Shown here piece after piece: positions 32,870-41,576 of a DNA stretch of 64,000 nt. The first letter of the stretch is position 1. The number at the start of each line of letters is the position of its first letter. Under the pieces are notes generated by a model that was not told where the DNA came from, searched no databases, and saw only the letters and a program-made list of their open reading frames with translations. The position numbers and the translations under genes were made by a program. This stretch comes from Bacteroidales bacterium UBA2861 (GTDB lineage: Bacteria; Bacteroidota; Bacteroidia; Bacteroidales; UBA932). Location: contig DEFD01000028.1 in NCBI GenBank assembly GCA_002350615.1, positions 474,417-538,416 on the forward strand, in the 5' to 3' direction.

Positions 32870-34987
32870 ATGGCCAAAAGGGATCTAAATTTCACACGCA
32901 ACATCGGCATCATGGCCCACATCGATGCCGGCAAAACCACCACTTCGGAGCGAATCCTGTTCTATACGGGAAAAACTCACAAGATTGGTGAGGTGCATGA
33001 CGGAGCTGCCACCATGGACTGGATGGTTCAGGAGCAGGAACGTGGTATTACCATTACCTCCGCCGCCACCACCGCATTCTGGCATTATGCCGGCAAGGTT
33101 TATCAGATCAATCTGATCGACACTCCGGGCCACGTGGACTTCACGGTAGAGGTGGAGCGTTCGCTCCGCGTACTGGACGGCACCGTGGCTACCTTCGATG
33201 CGGTAGGCAAAGTGCAGCCCCAGTCCGAGACAGTGTGGCGTCAGGCCGACAAGTACGGCGTGCCGAAGATTGCGTATGTCAACAAAATGGACCGCGTAGG
33301 TGCCGATTTCCTCGGCTGCGTGGAAGATATCAAGGCTAAACTCGGAGCCACCGCGGTTCCCATCAGCCTTCCTATCGGAAGCGAAGAGGATTTCCAGGGC
33401 ATCGTGGACCTTATCAGCCGTAAGGCTCTTTACTACAATTCCGGGGAAGAACTCGTGAACTGGGAGGAAAGGGAAGTGCCTGCCGATATGGTGGATGAGG
33501 TTGAAACCTGGCGAGACAAGCTCGTCGAGGTTGCGGCCGAATGTGACGACGCCCTCATGGAGAAGTATTTCGAGGATCCCGCATCCCTTACCGACGAGGA
33601 AATCATCGCGGCGCTTCGCAAAGGCACTATCGCAATGAAGATAGTCCCCGCAACCTGCGGTTCTTCCTATAAGAATAAGGGTGTGCAGTTCCTGCTCGAC
33701 GCCATAGTGCGTTATCTCCCTTCTCCTATGGACATTCCTGCAATCTCCGCCACCAACATGCATAATAATAAAGAGGTGGAGCTTCACTCCGAAGCCTCCG
33801 GCCCCTTCTGCGCGCTGGTGTTCAAGATTGCGACAGACCCTTATGTTGGCCGTCTCGCTTATCTGCGGGCATATTCGGGACATCTCGATGCCGGTTCCTA
33901 CGTGCTCAATTCGCGTACCGGCAAGAAAGAGCGTGTCGCAAGGCTCTACCAGATGCACTCCAACCACCAGAATCCCATCGATTTCGTGGAAGCGGGAGAC
34001 ATCTGCGCCGCCGTGGGTTTCAAGGACCTGCGCACAGGCGACACCATCTGCGACGAGTCCCACAACTATGCTCTCGAATCCATGGAGTTCCCCGATCCCG
34101 TAATCAGTATCGCAATAGAACCTAAGACCCAGCAGGACCTCGACAAACTCGGGGTAGCGCTCGGCAAACTCGCGGAGGAGGATCCTACCTTCACCGTAAA
34201 GAGCGATGCCGAAACCGGTCAGACGGTTATCAGCGGTATGGGTGAGCTTCACCTTGACATCATCGTGGACCGTCTGCGTCGCGAGTTCGGGGTGGAGATC
34301 AACCAGGGTGCTCCCATGGTCAACTACAAAGAAGCCATCACGGCTCCGGTCCAGCACCGCGAGGTGTTCAAGAAACAGACCGGCGGCCGCGGAAAGTTCG
34401 CCGACATCATCGTCGAAATCGGCCCTGCCGATGAGGGAGTCACCGGACTCCAGTTCGTCAGCGAGGTCAAGGGCGGAAACGTTCCCAAAGAGTATATACC
34501 TTCCGTGGAGAAGGGCTTTCAGGCAGCAATGGCCAACGGCGTTCTCGCCGGTTACGAGGTCCAGTCCCTCAAGGTTCGCCTGCTCGACGGTTCCTACCAC
34601 CCTGTGGATTCCGACCAGTTATCTTTCGAACTTGCAGCCCGTCTGGCATTCCGCCACGCCTGCCCCAAGTGCAGCCCTGTGCTGCTTGAGCCCATCATGA
34701 GTCTCGAGGTGGTGACGCCCGAGGATTACATGGGTGAAATCGTGGGCGACCTCAACCGTCGCCGCGGACAGGTGGTCGGCATGGATTCATCCGCCAACGG
34801 CGCAAGGATTATCAAGGCATTCGTGCCGTTGGCCGAGCAGTTCGGATATGTGACAGTGCTCCGCACCCTCTCTTCCGGACGCGCCACCAGCACCATGACC
34901 TTCGACCATTATGCGGAAGTTCCCGCATCCATGGCCAAGGACATCATAGAAAAAGCAGGCTACAGAATGCCTACTGATGACGAATAA
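32870..34987 (+). CDS. fusA: Elongation factor G
   Basis: A 705-residue translational GTPase with G1 AHIDAGKTT, G2 region RGITITSAA, G3 DTPGHVDFT and G4 NKMDR, followed by domains II-V of normal length. It drives translocation on the ribosome. Position in the str operon between rpsG and rpsJ marks it as the housekeeping copy. Confidence 0.98.
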   Translation: MAKRDLNFTRNIGIMAHIDAGKTTTSERILFYTGKTHKIGEVHDGAATMDWMVQEQERGITITSAATTAFWHYAGKVYQINLIDTPGHVDFTVEVERSLRVLDGTVATFDAVGKVQPQSETVWRQADKYGVPKIAYVNKMDRVGADFLGCVEDIKAKLGATAVPISLPIGSEEDFQGIVDLISRKALYYNSGEELVNWEEREVPADMVDEVETWRDKLVEVAAECDDALMEKYFEDPASLTDEEIIAALRKGTIAMKIVPATCGSSYKNKGVQFLLDAIVRYLPSPMDIPAISATNMHNNKEVELHSEASGPFCALVFKIATDPYVGRLAYLRAYSGHLDAGSYVLNSRTGKKERVARLYQMHSNHQNPIDFVEAGDICAAVGFKDLRTGDTICDESHNYALESMEFPDPVISIAIEPKTQQDLDKLGVALGKLAEEDPTFTVKSDAETGQTVISGMGELHLDIIVDRLRREFGVEINQGAPMVNYKEAITAPVQHREVFKKQTGGRGKFADIIVEIGPADEGVTGLQFVSEVKGGNVPKEYIPSVEKGFQAAMANGVLAGYEVQSLKVRLLDGSYHPVDSDQLSFELAARLAFRHACPKCSPVLLEPIMSLEVVTPEDYMGEIVGDLNRRRGQVVGMDSSANGARIIKAFVPLAEQFGYVTVLRTLSSGRATSTMTFDHYAEVPASMAKDIIEKAGYRMPTDDE

Positions 34988-35004
34988 ATAATTAAATTTG
35001 CAAT

Positions 35005-35310
35005 ATGAGCCAGAAAATCAGAATTAAACTCAAATCTTTCGATCATATGCTCGTGGACAAGTCCGCAGCTAAGATCGTGGACACTGTGAAGGCTACCGGC
35101 GCAAAGGTGAATGGTCCCATTCCCCTTCCTACCGGCAAGAAAATCTTCACGGTGAACCGCTCGACCTTCGTCAACAAGAAGGCCCGCGAGCAGTTCGAGC
35201 TCGATTCCTACCGCCGTCTGCTCGACATCGAGGACAGCAACGCGAAGACCGTTGACGCCCTCATGAAGCTCGAGCTTCCCGCCGGTGTGGACGTCGAGAT
35301 CAAAGTCTGA
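35005..35310 (+). CDS. rpsJ: 30S ribosomal protein S10
   Basis: A 101-residue S10 protein (KIRIKLKSFDHMLVD; GPIPLPTGKKIFTVNRSTFV). It is the fourth gene of the str operon. In related genomes rplC and the other S10-operon genes normally follow directly; here a tRNA gene and repeats follow instead, so the gene order is broken at this point. Confidence 0.98.
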   Translation: MSQKIRIKLKSFDHMLVDKSAAKIVDTVKATGAKVNGPIPLPTGKKIFTVNRSTFVNKKAREQFELDSYRRLLDIEDSNAKTVDALMKLELPAGVDVEIKV

Positions 35311-35320
35311 GAAGATTTAT

Positions 35321-35328
35321 TATCTTTG
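35321..35328 (+). promoter_or_regulatory. -7 promoter box of the tRNA gene
   Basis: TATCTTTG, 31 bp before the mature tRNA 5' end. The short leader contains a hairpin CCCGGG (35333-35338) / CCCGGG (35350-35355). Confidence 0.65.
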
Positions 35329-35358
35329 CAGTCCCGGGTGGCCTGAAAGCCCGGGTCC

Positions 35359-35432
35359 GGTCCCTTAGCTCAGTTGGTTAGAGCATCTGACTCATAATCA
35401 GAGGGTCGCAGGATCATGCCCTGCAGGGACCA
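35359..35432 (+). tRNA. tRNA-Met (anticodon CAT)
   Basis: A complete 74-nt cloverleaf: acceptor GGTCCCT/AGGGACC, D stem GCTC/GAGC, anticodon stem TCTGA/TCAGA with loop CTCATAA (anticodon CAT), a 5-nt variable loop and T stem GCAGG/CCTGC. CCA is not encoded. An elongator Met tRNA is most likely; an Ile tRNA with lysidine-modified CAT cannot be excluded. The T loop reads ATCATGC, so the normal T54-A58 pair is replaced by A54-T58. Confidence 0.9.
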
Positions 35433-35433
35433 C

Positions 35434-35467
35434 AAAAGGAGAGCCGCCATTTGACGGCTCTCCTTTT
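35434..35467 (+). terminator. Intrinsic terminator after the tRNA
   Basis: A perfect 13-bp stem AAAAGGAGAGCCG (35434-35446) / CGGCTCTCCTTTT (35455-35467), with T residues at the 3' end of the stem. Confidence 0.88.
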
Positions 35468-35641
35468 GCGGTCCCCCGGAGGCCTCCTATTATTGAGGGG
35501 CGTTCCCCTCAAACTCCCCTGGTCGCTGTGCTCCTTTTGCGGTCCCCCGGAGGCCTCCTCTCGGGGACACCCCGAACCCCGCGGATTTCACCCGAAGGCG
35601 CAGAAGCGCCTGGCTCTTTTTGGGTCCCCCGGATGCCTCCT
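35460..35641 (+). repeat. Three imperfect direct repeats downstream of the tRNA
   Basis: A 29-bp unit starting CTCCTTTTGCGGTCCCCCGG occurs identically at 35460-35488 and 35531-35559; a diverged third copy lies at 35614-35641. Units 2 and 3 both continue into CTCGGGGA. The first copy includes the 3' arm of the tRNA terminator. Spacing is unequal (71 and 83 bp). No gene is seen in this stretch. Confidence 0.85.
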
Positions 35642-35651
35642 CTCGGGGAGT

Positions 35652-35737
35652 GTGCAAGGTGTCCCGAAAACAAGGACACCTGACACAAAAAAGGCCGATT
35701 TCGTGCAAGGTGTCCCGAAGATAAGGACACCTTGCAC
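35652..35737. repeat. Double-hairpin repeat, copy 2 (intergenic)
   Basis: Hairpin 1 GTGCAAGGTGTCC (35652-35664) / GGACACCTGACAC (35674-35686), linker AAAAAAGGCCGATTTC (35687-35702), hairpin 2 GTGCAAGGTGTCC (35703-35715) / GGACACCTTGCAC (35725-35737). It has the same length and layout as 9388-9473. The remaining bases to 35823 show no recognisable gene. Confidence 0.9.
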
Positions 35738-35823
35738 CTGGCAAGAATTAGCCCGCTTTTGGCAATGATGTCCGCTTTGCCGGGGGCGATGACGGAAAGA
35801 ACGTCCTTGTATAATAATAAGAA

Positions 35824-37418
35824 TTACAATCCCAGTACGGGGCGGATGGGGAATCCGAAGCGGCGCTCGGCGGTGGATATGTTTACGGTGGGGTCGAACC
35901 CCTGGATGTACGTTCCGCTCAAGGTGGTGATGGACTTGCTGTCGGAACCGAAGGTGCCTGCGGCCCAATAGGTCGTCGCGCTGCCAACATTCCCCCTGTT
36001 CGAATCCATATAGACACCTGCTGCCGGGAGGAAGATTGAATTGTTGTTCGCGAGGCAGGTGACACGGAAGCCGCCGTTTTCCCAGTCCCAGCGATATTGA
36101 TTTTTGTCCAGCAGAGTCCTCCATTCATCTGCGGTCGGGGTACGCCAGCTGCCGCCCCAGTTGACGTGGGCGGCATCGTCTTCGGGATACAGGTTGATTA
36201 CTTCGAAACCACCGCTTGTCGAATACTGTGCTAAATATCTGGTCACGGTGAAACCGTCGTAATAGCGGTAGGAGCTCCATGTGTATGACTGCTTCGGGCG
36301 CACCTCGCCCCAGGCGAAGTAATCTCCCGGATGATCCGGGAACTCTGCTCCGATATTGGTCGTTGCCATCTTGATCCCATTGCCCATATCCACGAACTCG
36401 TGACCCATATGGGGAGAGGATATCGGCTGAGTCTCTTCTGTGGTGACGGCGCGCACCGAAAGTCCCCAGTACCTTTCGTAGCGGTTGAAGTCACTCGTGA
36501 TGGGCGGCAGGAACGTTCTTTCCGGTGCGTCGTTGTTGATCGAGGCGATCGAGCCGTACAAAGCATCTTTGGGATTGAGCGAAGATGTCCAGTAGAAGCC
36601 CTTGAATCCCTCTCCTTCGTTAGTGTTCCAGATCGAAGTGGCAGAACGGTAACCGGCTGCCGGGAAGAAAATGCTCTGGCCGTTCACCGTGCTGGTAACT
36701 TTTATGCCGTGCACACCGTTCTGCGCGATCCATTCGTGATTGCACCACCAGGCGAGGGCCTCGAACTCTTTCGCAGTCGGTATCCTCCAGCCTTCGCCCA
36801 ACACTGCCTGTGCGGCGTCATCGTCCGCCTCCAGCACTGTCTTTCCGTCCGGTGAACCGGTACCGCCCCAGCGGTCTTGCTGGTCGGTGCGGCAATACTT
36901 TCCGACCGTCATATCTGATGAACCCAAGTACTTGTAACTTGCCGGGTTATATCCGCTCTTTCCCTCTTTTCAATAATACTGCAAAGGATTGTCGGAGCGA
37001 TGTCCGTCCTGATAGTAGTAATCGGTCTCGCCCCAGGCGTAATAATCGCCGCCTGAATGGTATCCAGGGCGCTCTCTGGCAGGATGGCTACCGGAATGGC
37101 GTCGAAGAAATCATAGTCCTCCGCTTTGAGTTCCCTGTCCGTAATGACAAAGAGCGAACAGCCCTGTTTGTCATCCACCAGATCATAAACATCCTGCAAT
37201 GACTGATCTCCAAGGGGGACGCAGATGGGATAAGTATCAGGGAGCAAGGGCATCCCGCTGATGTTTTCCGTATACATGAAGTAGTCGGTCTCAACATAAC
37301 CCGCAATGATGGCTGCGTGCTTGAGCGTGAGCGTCTTGACCGGGTAAGAAGCATCTCCGATGTGAAGGTCGGACAGGACCATTGTGGCCGTCATCAGCAG
37401 GGATATAAACTTTCTCAT
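35824..37418 (-). pseudogene. FISUMP-domain secreted protein, broken by a frameshift and a stop codon
   Basis: The C-terminal part (35824 to about 37080) contains two FISUMP-type modules: DDAAQAVLGEGWRIPTAKEF / FFPAAGYR and GDYFAWGEVRPKQSYTW / DDAAHVNWGGSWRTPT / FLPAAGVY. The upstream half-module GGDYYAWGETDYYYQDGH is in the same frame but separated by TGA at 36970-36972. The signal-peptide part (ATG 37418, MRKFISLLMTATMVLS) is in another frame, so a frameshift lies between about 37050 and 37110. A 367-codon open frame from a TTG at 36927 remains but lacks a signal peptide. The intact ancestor would be an exported surface protein of unknown role. A sequencing error at either lesion is possible. 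Confidence 0.7.
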
Positions 37419-37495
37419 ACGCGGGATAATGAAATAAAACACTGCAAGTTAACGAATCCCCGCGTATTTTACAAGATTATGTTACTGATGATTAA

Positions 37496-38140
37496 CTAGA
37501 ACAGGTAAGCGATGCCGAGACGGAAGTTAGGGCCGTCCTTGGTGGTGATTTCCTTGACGCTGGAGTAGCGGTCCCACATACCGAAATCCACTGCGCCCCT
37601 CAGGCGGAGGTGTGCGGGTTTGATCAGGACGTCGGCACCGATTGTGAGATATGAGTACAGGCGCTGGTACTTGCTGTCCTTATCGTAATTGTTCATCGTC
37701 TCCTCCTGTTTGCTGACAGGATTCGTCCATTTGGTCTTGGAACTCAGTCCGTAGGAAAAACCGGGGCCGAAGAAAGGCCTTAGGGCAAGGGTCTCGGAAG
37801 CATTGAAAGTGATGTCGAGGGCCAGTGCGTAGCCGAGATAATTCTCCCTGACGGTCGCGTCGCCGTCCCCTTCGTCCGGAGACAGGAACCAGTGGTCGAA
37901 GAAAAGGTCCATTGTGTAGCCGAGACCGCCGAGACCGAGGTCGCTGGACAATCCTGCATTGAAATAGAAACCTACACCGGAGTCAGTGGAAGTCGTTTTT
38001 TGTCCGGCTATCGAGGTGGAACTCTTCTGTTTTGCCATTATCATACCGCCACCGGCGCTGAGGCCGAAGCCCTGTCCTTCCTGTGCGAAAGCCACCATGC
38101 CCGAAACAAGGGCGATTGAGAGAATGAGTATTTTTTTCAT
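37496..38140 (-). CDS. Outer-membrane beta-barrel protein
   Basis: A 214-residue protein with signal peptide (ILSIALVSGMVAFAQ). The mature part is made of alternating amphipathic beta strands with glycine/aromatic turns (GLSAGGGMIMA, GVGFYFNAGLSS, LRPFFGPGFSYG) and a C-terminal FRLGIAYLF strand ending in Phe, as expected for an outer-membrane barrel of about eight strands. No substrate is implied. A -7 box lies just upstream. ATG 38140 begins the signal peptide. Confidence 0.82.
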   Translation of the reverse strand: MKKILILSIALVSGMVAFAQEGQGFGLSAGGGMIMAKQKSSTSIAGQKTTSTDSGVGFYFNAGLSSDLGLGGLGYTMDLFFDHWFLSPDEGDGDATVRENYLGYALALDITFNASETLALRPFFGPGFSYGLSSKTKWTNPVSKQEETMNNYDKDSKYQRLYSYLTIGADVLIKPAHLRLRGAVDFGMWDRYSSVKEITTKDGPNFRLGIAYLF

Positions 38141-38158
38141 ATGCGCATATGTTTTTGG

Positions 38159-38166
38159 CAAAGATA
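38159..38166 (-). promoter_or_regulatory. -7 promoter box of the beta-barrel gene
   Basis: TATCTTTG on the minus strand, 18 nt before the ATG at 38140. The leader contains the palindrome CATATGCGCATATG. Confidence 0.65.
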
Positions 38167-38243
38167 TTTCTTCCCGGCAACTGTCTCGTGGTGGAATCCA
38201 CCATAACGCGCTGATTTGCAGAAATTATTTCACGAGGAAATGA

Positions 38244-38251
38244 TATCTTTG
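38244..38251 (+). promoter_or_regulatory. -7 promoter box of the histidine kinase
   Basis: TATCTTTG with 7 nt to the ATG at 38259; another candidate for a leaderless mRNA. Confidence 0.6.
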
Positions 38252-38258
38252 CACAGAT

Positions 38259-41072
38259 ATGCGCCGCCTGACTGCCATATTCATCCTGCTTGTTTGCATT
38301 GTGCCGCCCGTCCTGTCGATGACGGATGCTGCTCCGCGATTCGTGAACTACGGCGCAGCCGACGGTCTGCCCTCGAACACCGTTTATGCTATCGTTCAGG
38401 ATGACGCTGGTGCCCTCTGGATAGGTACCAGGAACGGACTGGCCGTTTTCGACGGTTCGCGATTCCGGAGTTGGAAGGAGTACGGAAGGGTGAATGCCCT
38501 CGCCGTGGACCGGCAGGGGTGGCTTTGGGTCGGCAGCGATCAGGGGCTGGCGGCAATTGACCGCGAGAGCCTTGGCGGGAACGCTGCCGACCTTGCCGGA
38601 AGCGATCCGGCAGTTAGCGGCGGCGAAAGGGTGGATTTCGGCGGGCCGCTGCGGGCGCTGTACGCCGATGCGGAAGGCTTCGTATGGGCTACCGTGGGAG
38701 ACACCCTTCTGCTGAAACTGTCTTACAAAGATGGCATCAGGGAGGCCGCCCGCTGCTTCTACGACAAGCGCGATTCGGAAGGGGATTATCCTTATTATCA
38801 GATATATGAAGCCTCTGACGGCAAGCTCTGGCTGGCAGGGCGCCTTGTCCGGAACGAGTTCATCAAGGACAGAAACTCTCCGCAAATCATTATCCCGCTT
38901 TGGGAAGATGTGTTCTGCAACGGAAGTTATGCCGAAAGCGGAGGAACGCTCTACGCCTTCGAAGACCACAGATCCCTTCTGTTTGATTGCGGGGGAGTGA
39001 AGCCCGTTTCCCTCGGCCGTCTGCCCATCGCTCACGCCAGGCTGCTCACCGACCGACAGGGAAGGATGTGGGCGGCCGGGTCCTATGGTCTGGGACTCGT
39101 GGACACCGGCAAGCCGCAGGCAAGCAGGGTTTTCCGCCACGACGCGGATGATCCGTCCAGCCTGTCCTCCGGAGAACTCTACTGCATCTTCGAGGACCGT
39201 CAGGGCAATATCTGGGTGGGTGGCGACAATGGCCTCTCCGTGCTCTGCCCGGCCTTCCTGCAGTTGCAGACGCTTTCGCGCGCCAATGTCACTGCCATAA
39301 TGCAGGACCACAAAGGCAAAATTTGGACTGGAACTGCCGAGCAGAGGGCCTCGAGCCTGTATGAAGACCGTTCCGGCACCGTTTACAAGGGTCTTTGGAA
39401 CAATACGGGATGGGAGGTCTGGAAGGATGGCAGGATGCACAAGGAACGCCTTTCCGGGCTGATTCCGGAAGAGCAAAAGGAAGCCCGGTATCTGGACGGG
39501 GCCAACTGGATTTCGGATTTCCTGGAAGACAGCCGGGGCCGCTTCTGGGTGGTGTCCTGGGAGGGTGTAGGCCTGAATGAGTGGGACCGCAAGGCCCGCC
39601 GCAGCCTGCATCCCCGCTGGCTCAGCCCCTTCAGATATCCTTATCCGCAGCTGGATTCCAATATCTATCTAAGTTCAAGGCTCGGCAGCCGCATTATAGA
39701 GGACAGGGAAGGCAATCTGGTATATGCCACCACCCAGGCGGGGCTGAATGTAATCGACCGCGAAAGCGGCCTTGTAACCAAATATTTCAAGGGCAATTCC
39801 TCCATCCCGGACGATTATGTAACGGACCTCTGCCTTACCCCGGACGGCAGCATCTGGGCATCTACCCGAAGCGGCCTGTGGCGATGCCCATACGGGGCAG
39901 GGCCGGAAGATGCACGCGACTCCGTTTACCTGGAAGGAATGCTTGTGCAGTCGGTTGAAGCCGATGACAGGGGTCGCCTCTGGGCCGGAACCGAAGACGG
40001 GCTGTATTTCGTGGATACGGACGGCAGCACAGGCCGCGTGCCCAAAGAACTCGGACTGCCCTCCGACATATTCGGCGAACATGTTTCCTGCCGCCTCGCC
40101 GGCGGGCGCCTTGCCTTCGGAGGCTCTGCAGGAGCCGCATCTTTCCATCCGGACAGCCTGCTTTCCATAAAGACGGAGGGGAACCTTCCCCTGGCAAGGC
40201 TGATCCGGCACCGCTATCGCCTGAACGGCGGGCTGTGGACGGATGGCCGCTTCTCCGGATTTCCGGAAAACATCGCCCCGGGGCGATATACACTCGAGCA
40301 GCAGAGTACCGATGTATTCGGGCGATGGGAATATGGTCAGACAGCGGAAAAGACGATAAGGATCCCTATGCCGATATGGCTGCGCTGGCCCTTCCTGCTG
40401 TTGTATCTCCTGATCCTGGCGTCCTTTGCCTGGATCCTTCTGCGCCTGAGGGAACGCCGGCTGCTGGAAAAGGAAGTGGAGATGCGAAACCGTCTGTTCT
40501 CGATCATCTCGCACGACCTCCGCAACCCTGTTTACGGGAACCGGATGCTTTCCAGCCAACTGCTGGAGTGCGTGGACACCCTGCCGCGCGAGCAGTTGAA
40601 AGAGGGGCTGGAGCAGTTGGCGCAGTCTGCCGAAAATACATCCACCCTGCTGGAAAACCTCCTCCTGTGGTCCCTGAACCAAAAGGGGATGCTGGAACCG
40701 GTGATGCGGGAAGAGAATCTGGCGACCCTTGCCGCGGAAGCCATCGCCCCCATCCGGAATGGTGGAATAATAGTCGTGGACATACCCTCCGGACTCAGCG
40801 TGCGCACGGACCGCAATATGCTTCTCACCTGTCTCAGGAACCTGCTGGACAATGCGGTGAAAGCAAGCCCCGAAGGCGGGAAAGTGCTGCTGGGCGCCCG
40901 TGGAAAGCAAATTACGATATCCGATGAAGGGCCGGGCCTGCAAGAGGGCAACCCGCACTGGGGCCACGGTCTCGGCCTCGTGGTGACGCGTGAACTGCTG
41001 GACAAACTGGGCGCCACCATGCAGATGAGCCAGCGGCCGGAAGGAGGGCTTGAAATATCGGTCAATCTCTGA
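38259..41072 (+). CDS. Propeller-type sensor histidine kinase
   Basis: A 937-residue membrane kinase. A signal peptide is followed by a periplasmic beta-propeller of Reg_prop repeats (ALWIGTRNGLAVFDG, WLWVGSDQGLAAID, NIWVGGDNGLSVL, IWASTRSGLW, LWAGTEDGLYFV), a Y_Y_Y domain (about 640-710) and one membrane helix (about 712-735). The cytoplasmic part has a HisKA domain with phospho-acceptor His752 in IISHDLRNP and a HATPase (NLLDNAVKAS; DEGPGL; GLGLVV). Unlike many Bacteroidota relatives it has no receiver or AraC domain, so it needs a separate response regulator, not found in this window. Such sensors usually detect glycan or other nutrient signals. Confidence 0.9.
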   Translation: MRRLTAIFILLVCIVPPVLSMTDAAPRFVNYGAADGLPSNTVYAIVQDDAGALWIGTRNGLAVFDGSRFRSWKEYGRVNALAVDRQGWLWVGSDQGLAAIDRESLGGNAADLAGSDPAVSGGERVDFGGPLRALYADAEGFVWATVGDTLLLKLSYKDGIREAARCFYDKRDSEGDYPYYQIYEASDGKLWLAGRLVRNEFIKDRNSPQIIIPLWEDVFCNGSYAESGGTLYAFEDHRSLLFDCGGVKPVSLGRLPIAHARLLTDRQGRMWAAGSYGLGLVDTGKPQASRVFRHDADDPSSLSSGELYCIFEDRQGNIWVGGDNGLSVLCPAFLQLQTLSRANVTAIMQDHKGKIWTGTAEQRASSLYEDRSGTVYKGLWNNTGWEVWKDGRMHKERLSGLIPEEQKEARYLDGANWISDFLEDSRGRFWVVSWEGVGLNEWDRKARRSLHPRWLSPFRYPYPQLDSNIYLSSRLGSRIIEDREGNLVYATTQAGLNVIDRESGLVTKYFKGNSSIPDDYVTDLCLTPDGSIWASTRSGLWRCPYGAGPEDARDSVYLEGMLVQSVEADDRGRLWAGTEDGLYFVDTDGSTGRVPKELGLPSDIFGEHVSCRLAGGRLAFGGSAGAASFHPDSLLSIKTEGNLPLARLIRHRYRLNGGLWTDGRFSGFPENIAPGRYTLEQQSTDVFGRWEYGQTAEKTIRIPMPIWLRWPFLLLYLLILASFAWILLRLRERRLLEKEVEMRNRLFSIISHDLRNPVYGNRMLSSQLLECVDTLPREQLKEGLEQLAQSAENTSTLLENLLLWSLNQKGMLEPVMREENLATLAAEAIAPIRNGGIIVVDIPSGLSVRTDRNMLLTCLRNLLDNAVKASPEGGKVLLGARGKQITISDEGPGLQEGNPHWGHGLGLVVTRELLDKLGATMQMSQRPEGGLEISVNL

Positions 41073-41108
41073 TAAAAAGTGCTAATTCGCACTGACAAAA
41101 ATAGAATT

Positions 41109-41576
41109 ATGGGAAAACACGGTTTCAAGGAATGGTTCGCGGTCACGCGTTATTGGTCTTTCTCGGTATCCACCATGCCGCTGATCGTTGCGTTTGCATA
41201 TCTTTTTGCCAAGGGGCTGGTGCCCTGCGGGGTGCTTCCGTGGGGGATTCTCTGCCTTTCGCTGCTTGGAGTGGTGCTGCTGCACGCCGCAGGAAACGTG
41301 CTCAGCGACTGGTTCGACTACCGCAGCGGAGTTGACAACAAAGACGCTTACGCGGTGCCGAATCTCGTATTCGGTCATTTCCAGCCCAAGGAGTATCTGG
41401 TGTTCAGCATCATCCTCTTCGTGCTCGGAATCATCGACGGCCTCGCCCTGGTTGCAATCTGCGGAAAGGGAGTGCTGATTGTGGGTGTCATCGCAGTCGC
41501 GCTTACCGCGCTGTACTCCTTCTTTAAATATCACGCCCTCTGGGATGCGCTTGTTTTTGTTATTATCCCTATTTGA
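41109..41576 (+). CDS. UbiA-family prenyltransferase, truncated (MenA-like N-terminal half)
   Basis: A 155-residue membrane protein. The first Asp-rich prenyl-diphosphate motif of UbiA enzymes is visible (GNVLSDWFDYRSGVDNKDA), followed by three further membrane helices. Typical members have about 290-300 residues and a second Asp-rich motif in the C-terminal half; both are missing. The frame stops at 41576, inside the last codons of the convergent SGNH hydrolase gene. It is probably a non-functional remnant of a menaquinone-type prenyltransferase. ATG 41109 is chosen over an upstream TTG-type start. Confidence 0.75.
   Translation: MGKHGFKEWFAVTRYWSFSVSTMPLIVAFAYLFAKGLVPCGVLPWGILCLSLLGVVLLHAAGNVLSDWFDYRSGVDNKDAYAVPNLVFGHFQPKEYLVFSIILFVLGIIDGLALVAICGKGVLIVGVIAVALTALYSFFKYHALWDALVFVIIPI

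Noticed and set aside
35359..35432. tRNA-Ile with lysidine-modified CAT
   Set aside because: Not excluded, but the TCTGA/TCAGA anticodon stem is more like elongator Met tRNAs; kept as an alternative in the tRNA entry.
35460..35641. CRISPR array
   Set aside because: Only three unequal copies with spacers of irregular length, no cas genes, and the repeat includes a terminator arm.
36970..36972. In-frame TGA as selenocysteine or programmed readthrough in the FISUMP gene
   Set aside because: No selenium machinery or stem-loop is seen, and a second lesion (frameshift) upstream makes simple decay more likely.
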